This document shows, piece by piece, positions 23,601-36,190 of a DNA stretch of 64,000 bases (its first letter is position 1; each line of letters starts with the position of its first letter). Below the pieces are notes generated by a model that ran no database searches, was not told where the DNA came from, and saw only the letters and a program-made list of their open reading frames with translations. This DNA comes from Gymnorhina tibicen (lineage: Eukaryota; Chordata; Aves; Passeriformes; Artamidae): NCBI GenBank assembly GCA_013399875.1, contig VXAZ01007501.1:1216155-1280154 (forward strand). The letters are read 5' to 3'. Made by a program: the position numbers and the translations under genes.

Positions 23601-24432
23601 ATGGGAGAGAAGCAAGAATTCTCATTTTTACGTTTTACCAAAAAAAATCCTTTTGAGGGCGTTTACATCTCCTTTACCTCCAATAATAGAAAACTAAATA
23701 TTTTTACGCAGATGGAAAAATTCCATGTTAAAGCTGTGCTTGTTGTGAAAATCTCAATCTTGACCAAAATGATGAAATATTTTCAAAAAGTTTGTTCAGT
23801 TTATATCAAGCTTGATGAATTCAACTTACAGAATTGCATGTGCTGATAGCTTCTGTTGCACTTACTTCCTCTTTCAATTTGAAATATAAAAACATTTCCT
23901 TTTTTCCTCTTATAATTCAGTTTGCTGTTTCTGTACATTTGATGTACATTTTGATATGCTTATATGCTTCTCTCTGATTATCCAGAAATAAGACTGATTC
24001 TAAACTAATTTTAATTGTAGAAGTTTATGCCTTTTCCAACTAATCTAACTTCTCCCCCATTTCAGATTATTTTGAAGCTAGAATTTTAAATGCAAGACAG
24101 GAATTGTTGTAGTATTCTTTTCTTTCTAGAAGGTACAAATCCTTTAGGCTTCCTAATTAAGAAAAGCTGTTGGAATGGTTAAATTTAGCATTAACAACAA
24201 ATACAATGCCTTAAGGCTAAGCCTCCAATATTCCACCTGCCTTAGCACAAGGAAAGTTTGGTGACATGTAGTGAAGTCAGCTATCCAATACTATTGTTTA
24301 AAGCCTGGGAATCCAATTACAGACTTTCTTGGGTGTAATTAGTGACACTTTTTTGGTATGTTTTAGCCAGGGCTTTAAAAAGTCCGGTAAAGAATCTATT
24401 GTTATCAGTCCCATACAGGAATAAGATGGTCA
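20684..24432. other. Unique-looking AT-rich DNA, no gene seen
   Basis: About 3.7 kb without a recognised gene. It holds a T13 run (22084-22096), an interrupted A-rich run (23429-23462) and AT-rich stretches with homeodomain-like TAATTA words, for example near 21333 and 21535. Open frames of 62 to 100 codons have no recognisable domain. Confidence 0.5.
23429..23462 (+). repeat. Interrupted poly-A run
   Basis: Thirty-four bases of A interrupted by two single G residues at 23444 and 23454. A simple low-complexity tract. No LINE or SINE body precedes it on either strand. Confidence 0.88.
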
Positions 24433-24463
24433 CCTCAAAGAAAGGGACACAGACAAGGCAGAG

Positions 24464-24694
24464 ATGTTTAATGCTTTCTTTGCCTCTGCCTTCAACACTG
24501 ATGATGGCCTAAGGAGGTCCCAGTGCTCCAAGCTTGCCTATGAGAATGATCAACTCCCAGTCGACCCTGAACTTGTGCAGGATCTGCTGCTCCAGCTGAA
24601 TCCCTATAAGCCTATTGGGCCTGATGGGATACATCCAAGAATACTCACAGAGCTAGCTGAGGTCAATCCAAGGCCTCTCTCAATGATTTTTTGA
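24464..24694 (+). pseudogene. CR1 ORF2 fragment, start of reverse transcriptase
   Basis: A 76-codon piece of CR1 ORF2 with NAFFASAF at residues 3-10 and GPDGIHPRIL at residues 52-61, both typical of the region entering the reverse-transcriptase domain. ELAEV and PLSMIF follow. The frame is lost after residue 76 at a TGA, and homologous text continues in another frame. It is part of the dead CR1 copy rather than an independent gene; the apparent start codon lies within conserved element text. Confidence 0.85.
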
Positions 24695-25192
24695 ACAGTT
24701 TTGGGGATCTGGAGAGGTCCCAGTTGACTAGAAGCTGATTAATGTTGTCCCAGTTTTCATGGAGGGTATTAAGAATGAGCTTGGATACTATGGGCCTGTC
24801 AGTCTCACTTTAGTGACTGTAAAATTATGGAGAAGATTATTCTCAAGGTATTGAAGAGCACCTGAAGAACAATGCAGTCATTGGTCACAGCCAGCATGGC
24901 TTCATGAGAGGAAAGTCCTGCTTGTCAAATTTTCTTTTATGAAAAGGTAACCCAGCTGGCTGCTAAGGCGAAGCCAGTTAATGTAATCTTTTTGGATTTC
25001 AGTAAAGGTTTTGATACCCTCTCTCACAGGATCCTTCCGGAAAAAATGTCCAGCCCACAGCTGGATGAACACATCATGCAGTGCGTGAGCAACTGGCTCA
25101 CGTGTTGGGCACAAGGGGTTGCAGTGAATGGGGTGACATCAGACTGGTGACCTGTCACTAGTGGGGTTCTGCAGGGCTCCATCCTCGGCCCT

Positions 25193-25495
25193 GTGCTCTT
25201 CCACATCTTCATAAATGACTTGGGTCTCAAAGGTACACTAAGTAAGTTAGCAGATGATACAAAATTGGGAGGAACTGTTGACTCCCTTGAAGGCAGACAG
25301 GCCCTGAAGAGAGACCCAGACAAATCAGAGGACTGGGCAAGCACCAACCATGTGAAGTTTAACAAGTTAAAGTGCCAGATTCTGCATCTCGGATGGGGCA
25401 GCCCTGAATGTATGGCCAGACTGGGGAACAAGAGGCTGGAGAGAGGCTCCAAGGAAAGGGACCTGAGGGTCCTGGTTGATGGTAATGTTGAATGA
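25193..25495 (+). pseudogene. CR1 ORF2 fragment with reverse-transcriptase active-site motif
   Basis: A 100-codon piece that starts within LGPVLFHIFINDL and contains LADDTKLGGTVDSLEGRQAL. LADD at residues 19-22 matches the two catalytic aspartates of motif C in the reverse-transcriptase palm. RDPDKSEDWA and KCQILHLGWGSPE follow, then ERDLRVLVD near residue 87 before a TGA. The residues that would coordinate metal are kept here, unlike the minus-strand copy at 9910. Upstream and downstream domains are out of frame, so no active enzyme is expected. Confidence 0.88.
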
Positions 25496-26289
25496 GTCAG
25501 CAGTGCCCTGGCAGCCAGGAGGGCCACCCTTGTCCTGGGGGGCAAAAGGCACAACATTGCCAGCCAGGCAAGGGAGGGGATTGTCCCACTCTGCTCTGCA
25601 CTGGGGTGGCCCCACCTTGAGTGCTGGGGCAGTTTTGGGTGCCACAATATAAGAAGGATATAAAGCTATTAGAGAATATCCAAAGGAGGGCAATGAAGAT
25701 GGTGAAGGGCCTGAAGTGGAAGCCATAAAAAGGAGTTGCTGACGTCACTTGTCTTGTTCAGCCTGGAGAAGAGAACACTGAGGGGAGACCTCATTGCAGT
25801 CTATAAATTCCTTGTGAGTAGAAGAGGAGGGGTAGGCACTGATCTCTTCTCTCTGGTGACCAGTGGCAGAACCTGAGGGAATCACCTGAAGTTGTCTTAG
25901 TGGAGGTTTAGTTTGGATATAAGGAAAAGGTTCTTCCCCCAGAGGGTGTTTGGGCACTGGAACAGGCTCCCCAGGGAACTGGTCACAACACCAAGCCTGA
26001 AAGAGTTGAAGAAGAATTTTGACAATACTCTTGAGCACGTGGTGTGACTCTTGGGGCTGTTCTGTGCAGGGCCAGGAGTTGGACTCAATGATCCTTGTAA
26101 GTTCCTTCCAGCTCAACGTGTTCTATGATTCTGTCTGTCTTGATTTTGTTCTTCCTTTTTTATTCTCTACCAGGCAATGGTCAGGAGAACTGGAGACAAT
26201 ACACAAGGTGAGAAAAGCTGTGTGGAATAGTCTCATCTCACATATTAGAAGGCCTTTGCTCAGTTTTCAGCTGAGACTGCTAACATCAA

Positions 26290-26460
26290 CTAAATTTTGA
26301 AGTGAAGGGCCTTTAGGATAATCTAGTCCAATCTACTGTCAAATCACAGACTGTAGACACTGGCCTGGTAATTCCTATGCCAAACCCACATCACTTCCTT
26401 GCACTAACGTATTCTTGTTGAATATTCCAGGTAGCACCTCTATAGCTATAGAAAATGACC
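26290..26460 (-). mobile_element. Possible ancient CR1-related fragment
   Basis: The phrase GGGCCTTTAGGATAATCTAG followed by TCCAATCTACTGTC and a TGGTAATTCCTATGCCAAACC segment resembles, on the minus strand, the 3' region of old amniote CR1 elements. Divergence is high and no tail can be defined, so this is a tentative call that a repeat-library alignment would confirm or remove. Confidence 0.4.
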
Positions 26461-26782
26461 CAGCAAGAAGAACAGGAATTTAAACAATATTTACTTTGCC
26501 ATTTTTCTGTCTCTTATCATCATTGTATCTCATCTTTTTTGAAACTACTGATAGATTGTGTTCTCAAAAATGCTCTTAAAATTGAGAATTACTATTTATA
26601 AAATGGGCAATAGAGTTAGAGGGTAGATTAAGTGATTTTTCTGAAGGTCATAGTATTTATGAATAAACCACAAAATGAGCTGAAGTTTTCCGCAATCTGT
26701 CTTGACACACATTGTTATTTCTCGGAAAAAATACAAAGCAGATTTTTTTCTGTGCTCTAAGGTCAGGTAAAATTAATATAAT

Positions 26783-27268
26783 TCAAAATAGCTCAAAACA
26801 GTAAAAATAGCCACTCAACATAGTCAAAGTCCTTTCATGAGTTACGATGACAAAACAAGTACCCTGTGAGCAGCATAGGCAGACTCCATTCATCATAGGT
26901 AGCAGGTTATCTGGATCTTCCACCCTTATGATACAGGCTGGCTCATTTTTAGTAACAGACCACACATTAATCTTCATTCCTTTAGGCAGTGTATATTTTA
27001 ATATCTCCTGAAAGGAAATCTGACAATAAGAGGCCCAGCTATATATACATTTATATCCATATACAACAACTGATTGGAAACTGGAATCTTCAATCTGACA
27101 ACTGAACAAATTTTTAAAAATTTTCAGTTGGGGCTTCTTGCATGATTTCTGGATCACCACTCCTCCATGAACTGCAATTTTTTTTGTGAGATAGGGTTTA
27201 ATATAGATATGCATATATATGCACACAAATATATGTATATATGTATACACACAATAGCTAAAAAACAT
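26783..27268 (-). other. Open frame of unknown status, 161 codons
   Basis: I do not recognise this. It is one of the longest uninterrupted frames outside CR1 and the pyrimidine block. Roughly the first 25 residues come from the AT/CA microsatellite and read as Tyr/Ile/His-rich text, so the ATG is not credible. The rest, from about residue 30, has a mixed composition, including EILKYTLPKGMKINVWSV and RVEDPDNLLP. It has no motif I can name, no visible signal peptide and no clear membrane segment. It could be a chance frame, a piece of an exon or a remnant of an old coding repeat. No splice sites were established. Chance is my preferred reading. Confidence 0.2.
27201..27254. repeat. AT/CA compound microsatellite
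   Basis: ATATAGATATGCATATATAT is followed by CACACA and ATGTATATATGTATACACAC segments. A compound dinucleotide repeat, probably length-variable. Confidence 0.85.
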
Positions 27269-28329
27269 TTTGTTTTTTGGCAGTGAAATACTGCGTAACT
27301 TAATTGCAGTCCTAGAATAATGTCATAAAAGTTACAACTATGCAAGCAAGTAAATATGATTTAGTGTGGGTTCATGGTTTTCAAAATTCATGCATTCCAA
27401 ACATGCATTTTTCTTTCAATGAAACAGTATTGCAATGGCAAACAGTGCCAATGGTGTTTTGCATCCATCTTGAAGACTTCAGCTGTGGGTTTGAAAACAA
27501 ACCAATGGATCAGATGCTGTCACTTCCTCAGGCTTTTCAAAGGCCTTCCTGTTTCTAAAATTGTAGCAAACTCCCTGAAAGTTTTATTAAAACTTAAGTA
27601 TTTTCAGTCTCTATTGGAGACTGCCTCCTCTAATGTAATTGCAATTTTTGATATAAATGGCAGTTTCACATTTTAAAATATGATTTTATTCACTCTGTAT
27701 TGGGAGGTGATATGACACAATAGGTATAGAAATCCTAAAGGACAGATTTAATAGATCTAGGATCCCTTATCACATCCCTTTTTAGTTCTTATTTGACAAA
27801 TGGTTTTCAGATGAGCTCTCCTGAGGAGATAAGCCAGAATCTTTTTATCAGTTCCATTGCCCTTTTCATAAAGGTTCTTCTAGCTAATTTTCTTTACTAT
27901 GTGCCTTTTTTCCTCTCAACAGTTTATTACGCCTTTGCTTTACATTAATAAGCATTCTGTATCACTTTGGATTTCAGGTAGTCTGAAGAACTTCCTATTT
28001 TAATTTCAAGAGACATAGTTTTGTTTAACTTATTAGGTATATCAAGCAACATTTTTCAAATTATTCCACTGGCCATATCACATAAGGCCAATCTTTAGTG
28101 ACTATTTTTTTTTTAATGAGGGAACACTTCATGTGCTTTTCTCAATCAGTCTCTGGGACGTCTCAGGAAAGGCCATGAAATGTTACCATGTTAATGTTAC
28201 CTTCTCGTAAGTTCCAGGGATTTATTTTAACACAGTTTATGCTGCTATGCAGTGCACCATTTCTGACATACCTGCTTATCACATTTGATTTGGGAATTCC
28301 CATTAATGCATTTTTCCCTGCTATACATG

Positions 28330-28640
28330 TCTACTGGGTGCAGGTGCCCAGGTTCTGGCAGGTGGCTGCAGGGGTGCCCATGAGAGGAGAGGATGAGCTG
28401 CCCCATGCTGAACACAGCTGGTTCCAGTGGTCCCAGAGCTGAGACTGGTTGAGTGGAGGGTGAAGGGAGGAAGGGTGGTGTTTTATTATCTGTCTTTCTA
28501 TTTCACAATACTCAAAACTATTCTATGTGGCAATAAAATTAAATTTCCGCAGCCAAATCTCTTTTGTCACTGAGGAAAGGTGAGGGAGCAAGCAGCTGTC
28601 TGGGCATTTCTCCCTTAGCCAAGGTGCGCTCCCCACCACA
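28330..28640 (+). mobile_element. Truncated LTR of an avian endogenous retrovirus
   Basis: The right half of an LTR is recognised in plus orientation. It has a GC-rich segment with CAGGTTCTGGCAGG, then GTGTTTTATTATCTGTCTTTC, a polyadenylation word AATAAA at 28532-28537, about 100 bp of U5-like sequence and the family end CACCACA at 28634-28640. The left end is missing or too diverged to find, so no target-site pair can be named. It has no internal viral genes. It belongs to the same broad CCACCACA-ended group as the other LTRs here but is clearly more degraded. Confidence 0.6.
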
Positions 28641-31600
28641 TGCTGTTGAGTATTTCTCCCCAGAAAGAGTGACTGTCATTTTGTCAGAGGCAGCAGCAGA
28701 CCTGGGAGATCGTTAAAGGCAGCTCTAACCCACAGCACGTGTTTGGGAAGTTGCTTTCCACATGGTACAAAGTTAATTTGCAACACGAAAACTTGCAGAG
28801 CCCCTGGGCCATGATTCTGTTCTTCTGCTGCCGTGAAGGTTCATGGGATATCTGTTTATTTAGGAAGGCTGTTTTTAACCACCACAAAACAATCCCTTCA
28901 CCCTCCCTGTTCTCTGACCTTCATAAGGTGCAGACTTGGCATCCTATGCTCCATGGTTAACATCTGGCTCTAGGGAGATACCTAAGGCCCCATCACCCTT
29001 CACTACTGACGTACTTCCTATCTGCAGTAAAAGATCCTTTATAAAACACTGTCCATTCCTCTCTGAAGACAGAAATTTCTTACCCTGCAGATATGGATAT
29101 ATCTCTGCTTTCCAAGAAAAAAGGTCTCTGTCAAACATACACACGTGCTCATTTTCCTTGGTATGTAGAGAGACAGATGTATAAGAAGGCTGGTCTTTTC
29201 TGTTTCTTCTTGAGAAAGTCAGTTGTCTCCAGTTTTTAGTTCAGTTAAAAAAAAAAAAAATTCAAGAGAGATCTGATTGCTCTTAGCAGTAAAGTTTGGA
29301 AGCAACTTTGTAAGCGTATTAATTACAGAGTTGGCGTGGTTGAAGGAAGTAGGCTGGGATAGTCTCAGGAAACGTGAACAGCATCCTTTTAAAAATTTAC
29401 ATAAATATTACAAAATTGGAGGCATCACTCTGTTTATCCCTGAAGGGAAAAAGAGAAAATTTCGTGCCTCCATCCAAACTGAGTCCTTCACTCTTTCTAC
29501 AGTTTTTTTCATTAGTTTTGACTGTGTACACAAAACACAGGAAAAAAGATGGGAACTAATTAAAACAATTTGAACTGCTTGAGCAAGAACCAAGAAACAA
29601 ACACCCAAAGGGGTACCTGAACTGTCTATTAAAGAAGAACTATTCAGAACATAATTCTCCTCATAGATTCTTCCACCTACCATATGCCTTTAACTACCTC
29701 CCCGCCAATCAAACAGGAAGAAAAACATTAATTTTTCTTACCCTCTATCCAAGGATTCCCCAGCTTTTTTTCCATTTCCCAGTAAATACATATGCAATAA
29801 ATTTTAGTATTTCTCTATTAAAATATGTAGCTTATATTATTTTAACAAAAATAAGAAAATTACTCCTTATTGTGCTCTTACCCTAAAAAATTATAGACAC
29901 AGCATAATTCTACATTTAAACATAATTTTTATGAATTCTACATTTAAGCATATTTTTTTCCCTTCATCATTCACTGCCTATCTGTAATTTTAAATAAACC
30001 TGGGAAAAAAAAATTATCCAAGCCTGAGCACATGAGTGCTCCTTTTCAAACTCTGGCTGCTCTATATAAGAATGATATGTTGAACACACAGATTAATTGT
30101 TATCATTATTTAGATTATCTATGCAGTCTGCACATTAAATTACTTCACAAGAATTTTAATTTGTGGAGTTTTTGGGGGGGGTTTATTTTTGTAAATGAAA
30201 GTCTTACAAGACTTCAGAGAACAAAGGATATGCAGATTTCTTTCATTCTGACTTATTTGAGAGAATACAAGTATTCTTTTCCAAGGGGCACCAGAGAGCC
30301 TCATCATGAGGATTGCTGTGGTCCCAGTTAAAGAGAGCTCATTAAATCATGGCTTAGAGACCAGATAATAGGGGAGTGTAAATGACTGAACTTCACAGAT
30401 TTAGTCTGCCCTGTATGGAAATTCAACTTCTGCACTCCTTGCAGTTTTTCTTCCCAGAATAAAGTAGATTCATTATTAATCTGAAGGAGCTCTTGGGGCA
30501 GTTTCTTTACCAGTTTTGGTATCTTGATCAAGAATTTAGATAAAATAGACCAAAGACCTTATGACCAAAACAGTATTCTCAGGGCTATTTGTATCCTATC
30601 AAAGAATTGTAATTTAAAAACTTATTTCAGCAAAGAAAGCTGCTCTTTTTTAGAGAGGCACTTAAACTACTAGTTCCACTGAGATCAAATTGCACTTTTT
30701 CATTAATAAATGCTGTCTTATATCAGGCTGACAAACAATAATCTGAGCTTCAGGCTAATTAGCCACGTGAGCAACCTTGTACCAGTTTGAGTAACGGGTC
30801 AAAATGTGGCATTTCATTCGTAAGCACTGTCAAGTTGTTAATTTCAAGTACCAGTAAGAAGTTAAAACCTAATCCAGCAAAAACATCGAGGTGCATCTTC
30901 TCTGGCAAATTAGGGTCATACATTCTGGTCTCGAAGAGCACTAAATATCCTTTTGCAGGTTGTGATCATTAAATATTAGGAATTCCTAAAGACACACCTG
31001 AAATGCCAGCTGCACTGGGAAACAATTGTGTTGTCATTCCTAGCAGCGGGCTATGCAAGGCAATGTGGTACTAAGTACTAAGGGAAGGGCTAACCTTGTT
31101 TTACACACAGAGTTTTCCTGCAGGTAGTTAGTCAGGTACTTATCCAGGCACTACCATCCCCCTACCTTTTTTTTTAATTATGAAAAGTATTATTTCCCTC
31201 AATAACAAGGCACAGACAGAACTTATTTAGTATGGATCACTTATTTCTGAAGAGCCTGGAGCTAGCACTCAGTTCCATAACACTACAAACACGACACATC
31301 AAGCAAGTAATCTCTGTGCCTACATTTTCTTCTCAGTAGGTTACATTAGTGGTAGAAGGTTATTAATACTAGATGAAATAAAAAAGAACAATCATTGAAT
31401 CTAACCATAAATATACTGCCAGAGTTCTCATTTACATTCATCCCCTTCTACTCCAGCAGTGAAAAGTCATCTTACAGTAAACAGTTCCTGATCACTAGCT
31501 TGTATCCTGTCAAGTAGTTTGCAATTGGAGCATAATCTCATAAGGCCATTCACACACCTTAGAAGGCTGTGCATCCACAATACATTCCAGAAGTCAATCT

Positions 31601-34600
31601 GGCCCTAGGAAAGCATCTTTGCATGACAGAGAAGAGCTTTGCTTACGGGTCCCATCACCCACCATGTCAAGAATGCTACAGAAGTATAACATCCAAAACT
31701 GAACTTGAGTTTTAAAAATTTAAATAACCCACAAGAACGTGATGAAAGACTTCTCTAGACAATAGAATGCAAAAGAAAGGAGACTGAAGAGAAAGCCCAA
31801 ACCAGTGGAGAGAATTTGCAGAAGAGCTTGTTGAGCACAATTTAATAAACACAATAAAGAAACTCAGTCATTTTGACAGCTTTCAGCAAATATGCAAACA
31901 GCATTTGTAATTAGCCTACAGTCACACCTCCTCTGACATCTGGATTAATTAGGACTTCATCAGGACTCCCTTCTGGCTTAGGGCAGATTTCAAAGGAATA
32001 CAACACATATATATGTGGTCCCTGAAATGCAGAACTCAGGTGGGAGGTTACACATGATATCAGCTGCACAAAAATGGGCACTTACTAAAGAAACTGCATG
32101 AGAACTTGTATGGATCTGAAAAAAAAAGATTAAGCAATTACTAATACAAATTCAACCCCGCCTTATTTTGGACACAGAAGCCAAATACTGGATCCCCAAA
32201 GCAGTTCTTTATTTTTATTTAATCTCATCAAAAGTTGGTGTTAAGAGATGAGAAAATAGATAGCTGGTATGGCTGCAGAAATATCTTCATTCTGTGCCCT
32301 GAATGCTGTGACTTTTAGATTCTTAATTCGCCATTCTTCTCTACAACAAAAAGCTCATTGTTTATTTCTAAGAAAACCCAGGTTCTCAGTGAGCTGATAT
32401 TTTAATATTGATATTAAATGTCATGACACTCACATTTTATGTTGAGTTGGCAACTCTGCAGACTGTAGCGGTTCATGGAGCTGTGCTTAAGTATGTACAT
32501 ATTAATTGTAGATTTGGGCTGTGGTTTTCAGGCATCCTGGTGTAGAGGAAAGCTTATAGTTCTATGCATTCATGCTTTCATTACAATTCAGATAGGCTGT
32601 AGCTTGCACTTTATTTGCCTGAATAAAAAGCCCAGAAATATCCCATTTTTGGTCTTCTTGTCAAGAAATTCATGCTCATGTCAACATCACATCTTTTTAA
32701 GGTTATCATTTAGCAGAGTAACACCAACAGGAGATAGAGGAACATTTAATATCCTCATGTTCTTTGTTTATTATTTTCCTAAGGAAAAAAAAAGCATTTT
32801 AATTCTCAGCATGAGAGTTATATTTCACAGGAGTTTCTTGTTGTCTATGTGTAAAATTGTGTAAGTTTATATCGAACAATAAAATACATGTAAACATTTC
32901 AAGATCAAAAGGTTAAGCTATCCTTTACTGTGGATTTAACATCACTGTTTTTATGTTTCTTGTCACTGATTTCCGACCTGACAGTTGTTAGAAGCCTTAA
33001 AACTCTCCAAATTCCTACACTGTCACCATATTCCCCAAGTGAAAAGCTTCTATCAAATTGTGTCACAAGCTCTGAGGAGAAAAGGTATTTACCTTTTACA
33101 CTAAATATCATTATTATGAGTCATGATGTAGAATGCATTAATCCTAGTGCTTCCTGGATGTCACGGCTCTCTATCTCACACAATGCCGTATCTCTCAACC
33201 CAAAGATCTGACCTTTTAAAAAGCGAGTCCCTTGTCATCATTTTCTGTAGAAGAGATGGGTTCTTACAAGGCAGTGTAAGGCCTTTCTGAACCGTCACTG
33301 CCAAGTTTAGCTTAAAAAAAATAAATTATTTTTTGCACATCTCCTCAAAGAGTTTATGCTTCTCCTGGTCTTCCAATGACTGTGTCATTTAAAATGAAAA
33401 TGAGATGAGGTCCAGCATAGCTTTTCTTACCAAGAAAAACCAGCAGACTCCAGTCTTTTAGTGGTTTGTGACAACAGAAGGATATTGAGGAGTAAACTTT
33501 TAAAGGACTAGATCTTGAAACAAATCACCAACCTGGGAACTTTCTGAAGAAGTTTCTGCAGCCAGATCACTCATCTATTTTTTTGACCCTTAACAGTAAA
33601 CATTGTCCCTCCATGGATGTTGATTAGGAATCGATAGGAACCAGAAGGTAGAGAAGGGAGAGTTGCAAGTTCAGTAACAAGAGACATAAGACACCTGGAC
33701 CTCTGGGTGATGGCTGAAAAGGATAATGAATAAAATCTGAGGAGACTGCACCAAATTCATCCCCTTGTTAGAGCTGCTGGTGAAACTGAATGGGTCTCTG
33801 GATTTCCAGCAGGCAGGATGCAGAGCAGTTCAGACAGTGCAGACAAATGGTCAAGGCTGAGCACTTTGGACACCAGCATGGACCCTGGCAGATCTCACTG
33901 AGAGGTCTGTTGGGATGTTTTCTGATGGAGTAACCAACACAGGCATCCTTATTAAGAAAAACCAAGTCAGCTTAGCTAAGATATTGCTTCATACAAGGTA
34001 AACGTGGCCATAGTATAGTCAAAGAGCTAGAAAATAGGGTCTTACCTATTCATGCAGTCTTGGTCCAATCATTAAAACCACGTTTAGGCACATGTGGATG
34101 CACATGCATTCACTGTACTGGGTCACGAAGATATAATTTACTGGTAACAGGTATTTAAAACCCACTGAAGGAGAAAAGAAACCCTAAGAAATCAGAGTGG
34201 CAAAACCCTGTTACAGATTTTACTTGATTATGAACAAGGTTTAAGATTTAAATGAAACATATTTCATGCCCTCAGAGATCATTCTGGAGATGAAACCCTT
34301 TGAATCCATGTTATTGAAACAGAAGCTTGCTTTCCCTCCAGGAGGTATTGAATTGCTGTGTCTGTTTGACTCTAATTGAGCTGAATGGTAGACATATGCC
34401 CCCCAAGTAAAATTTTTCCCACTATACAAAGTTAAAATTACTAAAAATTTGTTCTTTTTTTTGAAATCCAAGCAATGATATTAGTATTTGGCAGCAGCTA
34501 GCAAAGCAAAGTGAAACAAAAAATCCAATTGACCAACCAAACACCCGCCCTAGAAACAAAAGCCGAAACCAACAAACCCAGAAATAAACAACTCTCCCAG

Positions 34601-36017
34601 TAAGCCCTAATCTCATTATCAAAATACTAACATTTTTAAAAAGCAAGCTATTTTAAAATTCAAACTAAGGGTTAAACTATTTTACCTCTGCACATCTTTT
34701 TATAAACATATAAAATTATAGAACTCAAATGAAACCTAGAGTTCATGAAACTCAGGCACTTGGCTCAGAAAATTTTTATTAACTGTAAAATACCACCTAA
34801 GTCCTAAAGTTTATGCTCAATTTCTTTTTTACTTTGTGCTTTTTTTTTATAGTATAAGATTTGGTCAGTAGACTTTTGGGTTTTGTTCACTGCACTAGTG
34901 CTGAAGGAAAGAAGAAGAATATAGCACATACCTCTACATAAAGAATAATGAAATTTAAGGGCTAGGTTGTACATTTAAGCACCTAAGGTCGGGAAATACA
35001 AACATGCACAGTGCCTTTGCAGTCCTAATGCAGCCACTGGGATCCATACACATGTTTAGGCTATCTGGAAGCTTAGAGGATGGGTGTTAGAAATAGTGAA
35101 CAAAATAGGACTGTGCCTCAAACAGGGCTGTTGGCCACAGAATTCCTGGAAGCGCATTGGCCTGGGCATTGCATGCCTACATGTTTTATATGTAATCTTC
35201 ATGGGTGCATTTCAAGCACAGCACAGCTGCCTGTGGCGTTTAGAGGTTGCCAGAACAAAAGCCAGGCCAATACATTTGACATATAAGCTTCTCAAAATCT
35301 CAGCACTATCTGTTTCTGTAGCTATATCTACAGCTGCTGAGCAAACATGTGCTGAACACTTGTACCAAAAGTGGGTTCAATAACAGGTTGTATTTGAATC
35401 CTCTGGCTCTGCCCTATCCCTTACACCAGAGAACTGGTGGGACAGGAAGGTGCTTGCAAGGGAGACCCAGTTAGCCTTTTCATGTCCTAGCCAGACCCCT
35501 CTGTTGGATGACCTCAGCATCCTCAGGTTTTGGGAAGCAAGAACTCTAGCAACGTATTTCCACTTTCTGGTTCTGCTATAGTGCTGCTATAATTTCACAG
35601 TTTCTCATCTGGAAGGTAGATGAGCTAGATACCAGATGAGAAGATGCTGCCTCAATCCTCAAATCCAATTCCACCCAATTAATGTGGGGATCACACAACT
35701 GAATCCCTTTCAATATGTTTTCTAGCCCATTTTGTAAGTAATTAGATTTCTTCCTTATCCTTCTCTGTTCCTCTACTGTGGGAAGGAACTCAACTAGAGG
35801 GAATGTAGTGTGGTAATGACAATGTCCTGTGACTAGAGGAAGCTGACATGTGGCAAAATATATTGGTATGAAGGACAAAATAAAGGAGGAGAATGATAGA
35901 ACAGTTGTATACCATACATCACATACCTGCAGAAGACCTGCATGCTCTCTTCCTTTTGTTGGTTTTTGATGATTGCTTAGTGTCCTAGGAACATGCATTT
36001 CCAATTTAACTAGGGCA
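28641..36017. other. Unique-looking AT-rich DNA, no gene seen
   Basis: About 7.4 kb with no recognised gene or interspersed repeat. An A14 run lies at 29247-29260 and an AT-rich stretch at 29780-30020. One spot (31860-31960) has a dense group of developmental transcription-factor words and is listed separately. Open frames up to 188 codons include 35576-36142 on the minus strand, whose first part is the reverse complement of a CR1 tail and which is therefore not a gene. Confidence 0.5.
31860..31960. promoter_or_regulatory. Candidate conserved regulatory element (motif cluster)
   Basis: Within about 80 bp the sequence has TGACAG (31874-31879, a TALE/Meis-type word), ATGCAAA (31892-31898, a POU octamer-type half) and two TAATTAG homeodomain words (31908-31914 and 31946-31952). 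Such clusters are common in vertebrate conserved non-coding enhancers, but each word alone is frequent in AT-rich DNA. The call is an inference from motif density only; no conservation data are available here. Confidence 0.25.
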
Positions 36018-36190
36018 CAACAGGGTGCCAAGAGAGGTTCTAGATGCCCCATCCCTGAAACATTCAAGGTCAGCTTGGACAGAGATCTGAGCAATCTGAT
36101 GTGGTTGAAGGTGTCCCACAACAAGGGGTTTGGACTAGACAACCTTTAAAAGTCCCTAACAATACAAACCATTCTATGATGCGATGAAAA
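36018..36190 (+). mobile_element. CR1 LINE 3' end
   Basis: Plus-strand CR1 3' UTR: an AGAGAGGTTCTAGATGCCCC segment, ATCCCTGAAACATTCAAGG, GTTTGGACTAGACAACC, and the tail ACCATTCTATGATGCGATGA. Only the last 170 bp or so of the element is present, a typical severe 5' truncation. It contains no ORF2 text. Confidence 0.88.

Larger units (their letters stand above)
24433..26137 (+). mobile_element. CR1 LINE, longest copy in the window
   Basis: About 1.7 kb of CR1 on the plus strand. In order: the linker before the reverse transcriptase (NAFFAS near 24470), the template-binding segment (GPDGIHPRIL near 24617), a SLT-type segment near 24803, the finger and palm text around 24890-25030, the SGVPQG equivalent near 25158 (now interrupted), an intact LADD catalytic motif near 25247, the C-terminal region, a 3' UTR and a tail TTCTATGATTCTGTCTG near 26120. 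Frameshifts and stops break ORF2 into at least four pieces, so it cannot move by itself. It is truncated 5' of the reverse transcriptase. No target duplication was found. Confidence 0.92.
26461..28329. other. Unique-looking AT-rich DNA, one unexplained open frame
   Basis: About 1.9 kb with no confirmed gene. It includes an AT/CA microsatellite (27201-27254) and a 161-codon minus-strand open frame (26783-27268). The 5' part of that frame is only the microsatellite in translation. Other frames are unremarkable. Confidence 0.45.

Noticed and set aside
35576..36142. 188-codon minus-strand frame, one of the longest in the window
   Set aside because: Its N-terminal part is the antisense of the CR1 3' end at 36018-36190. 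The rest has no domain, so it is a chance frame.
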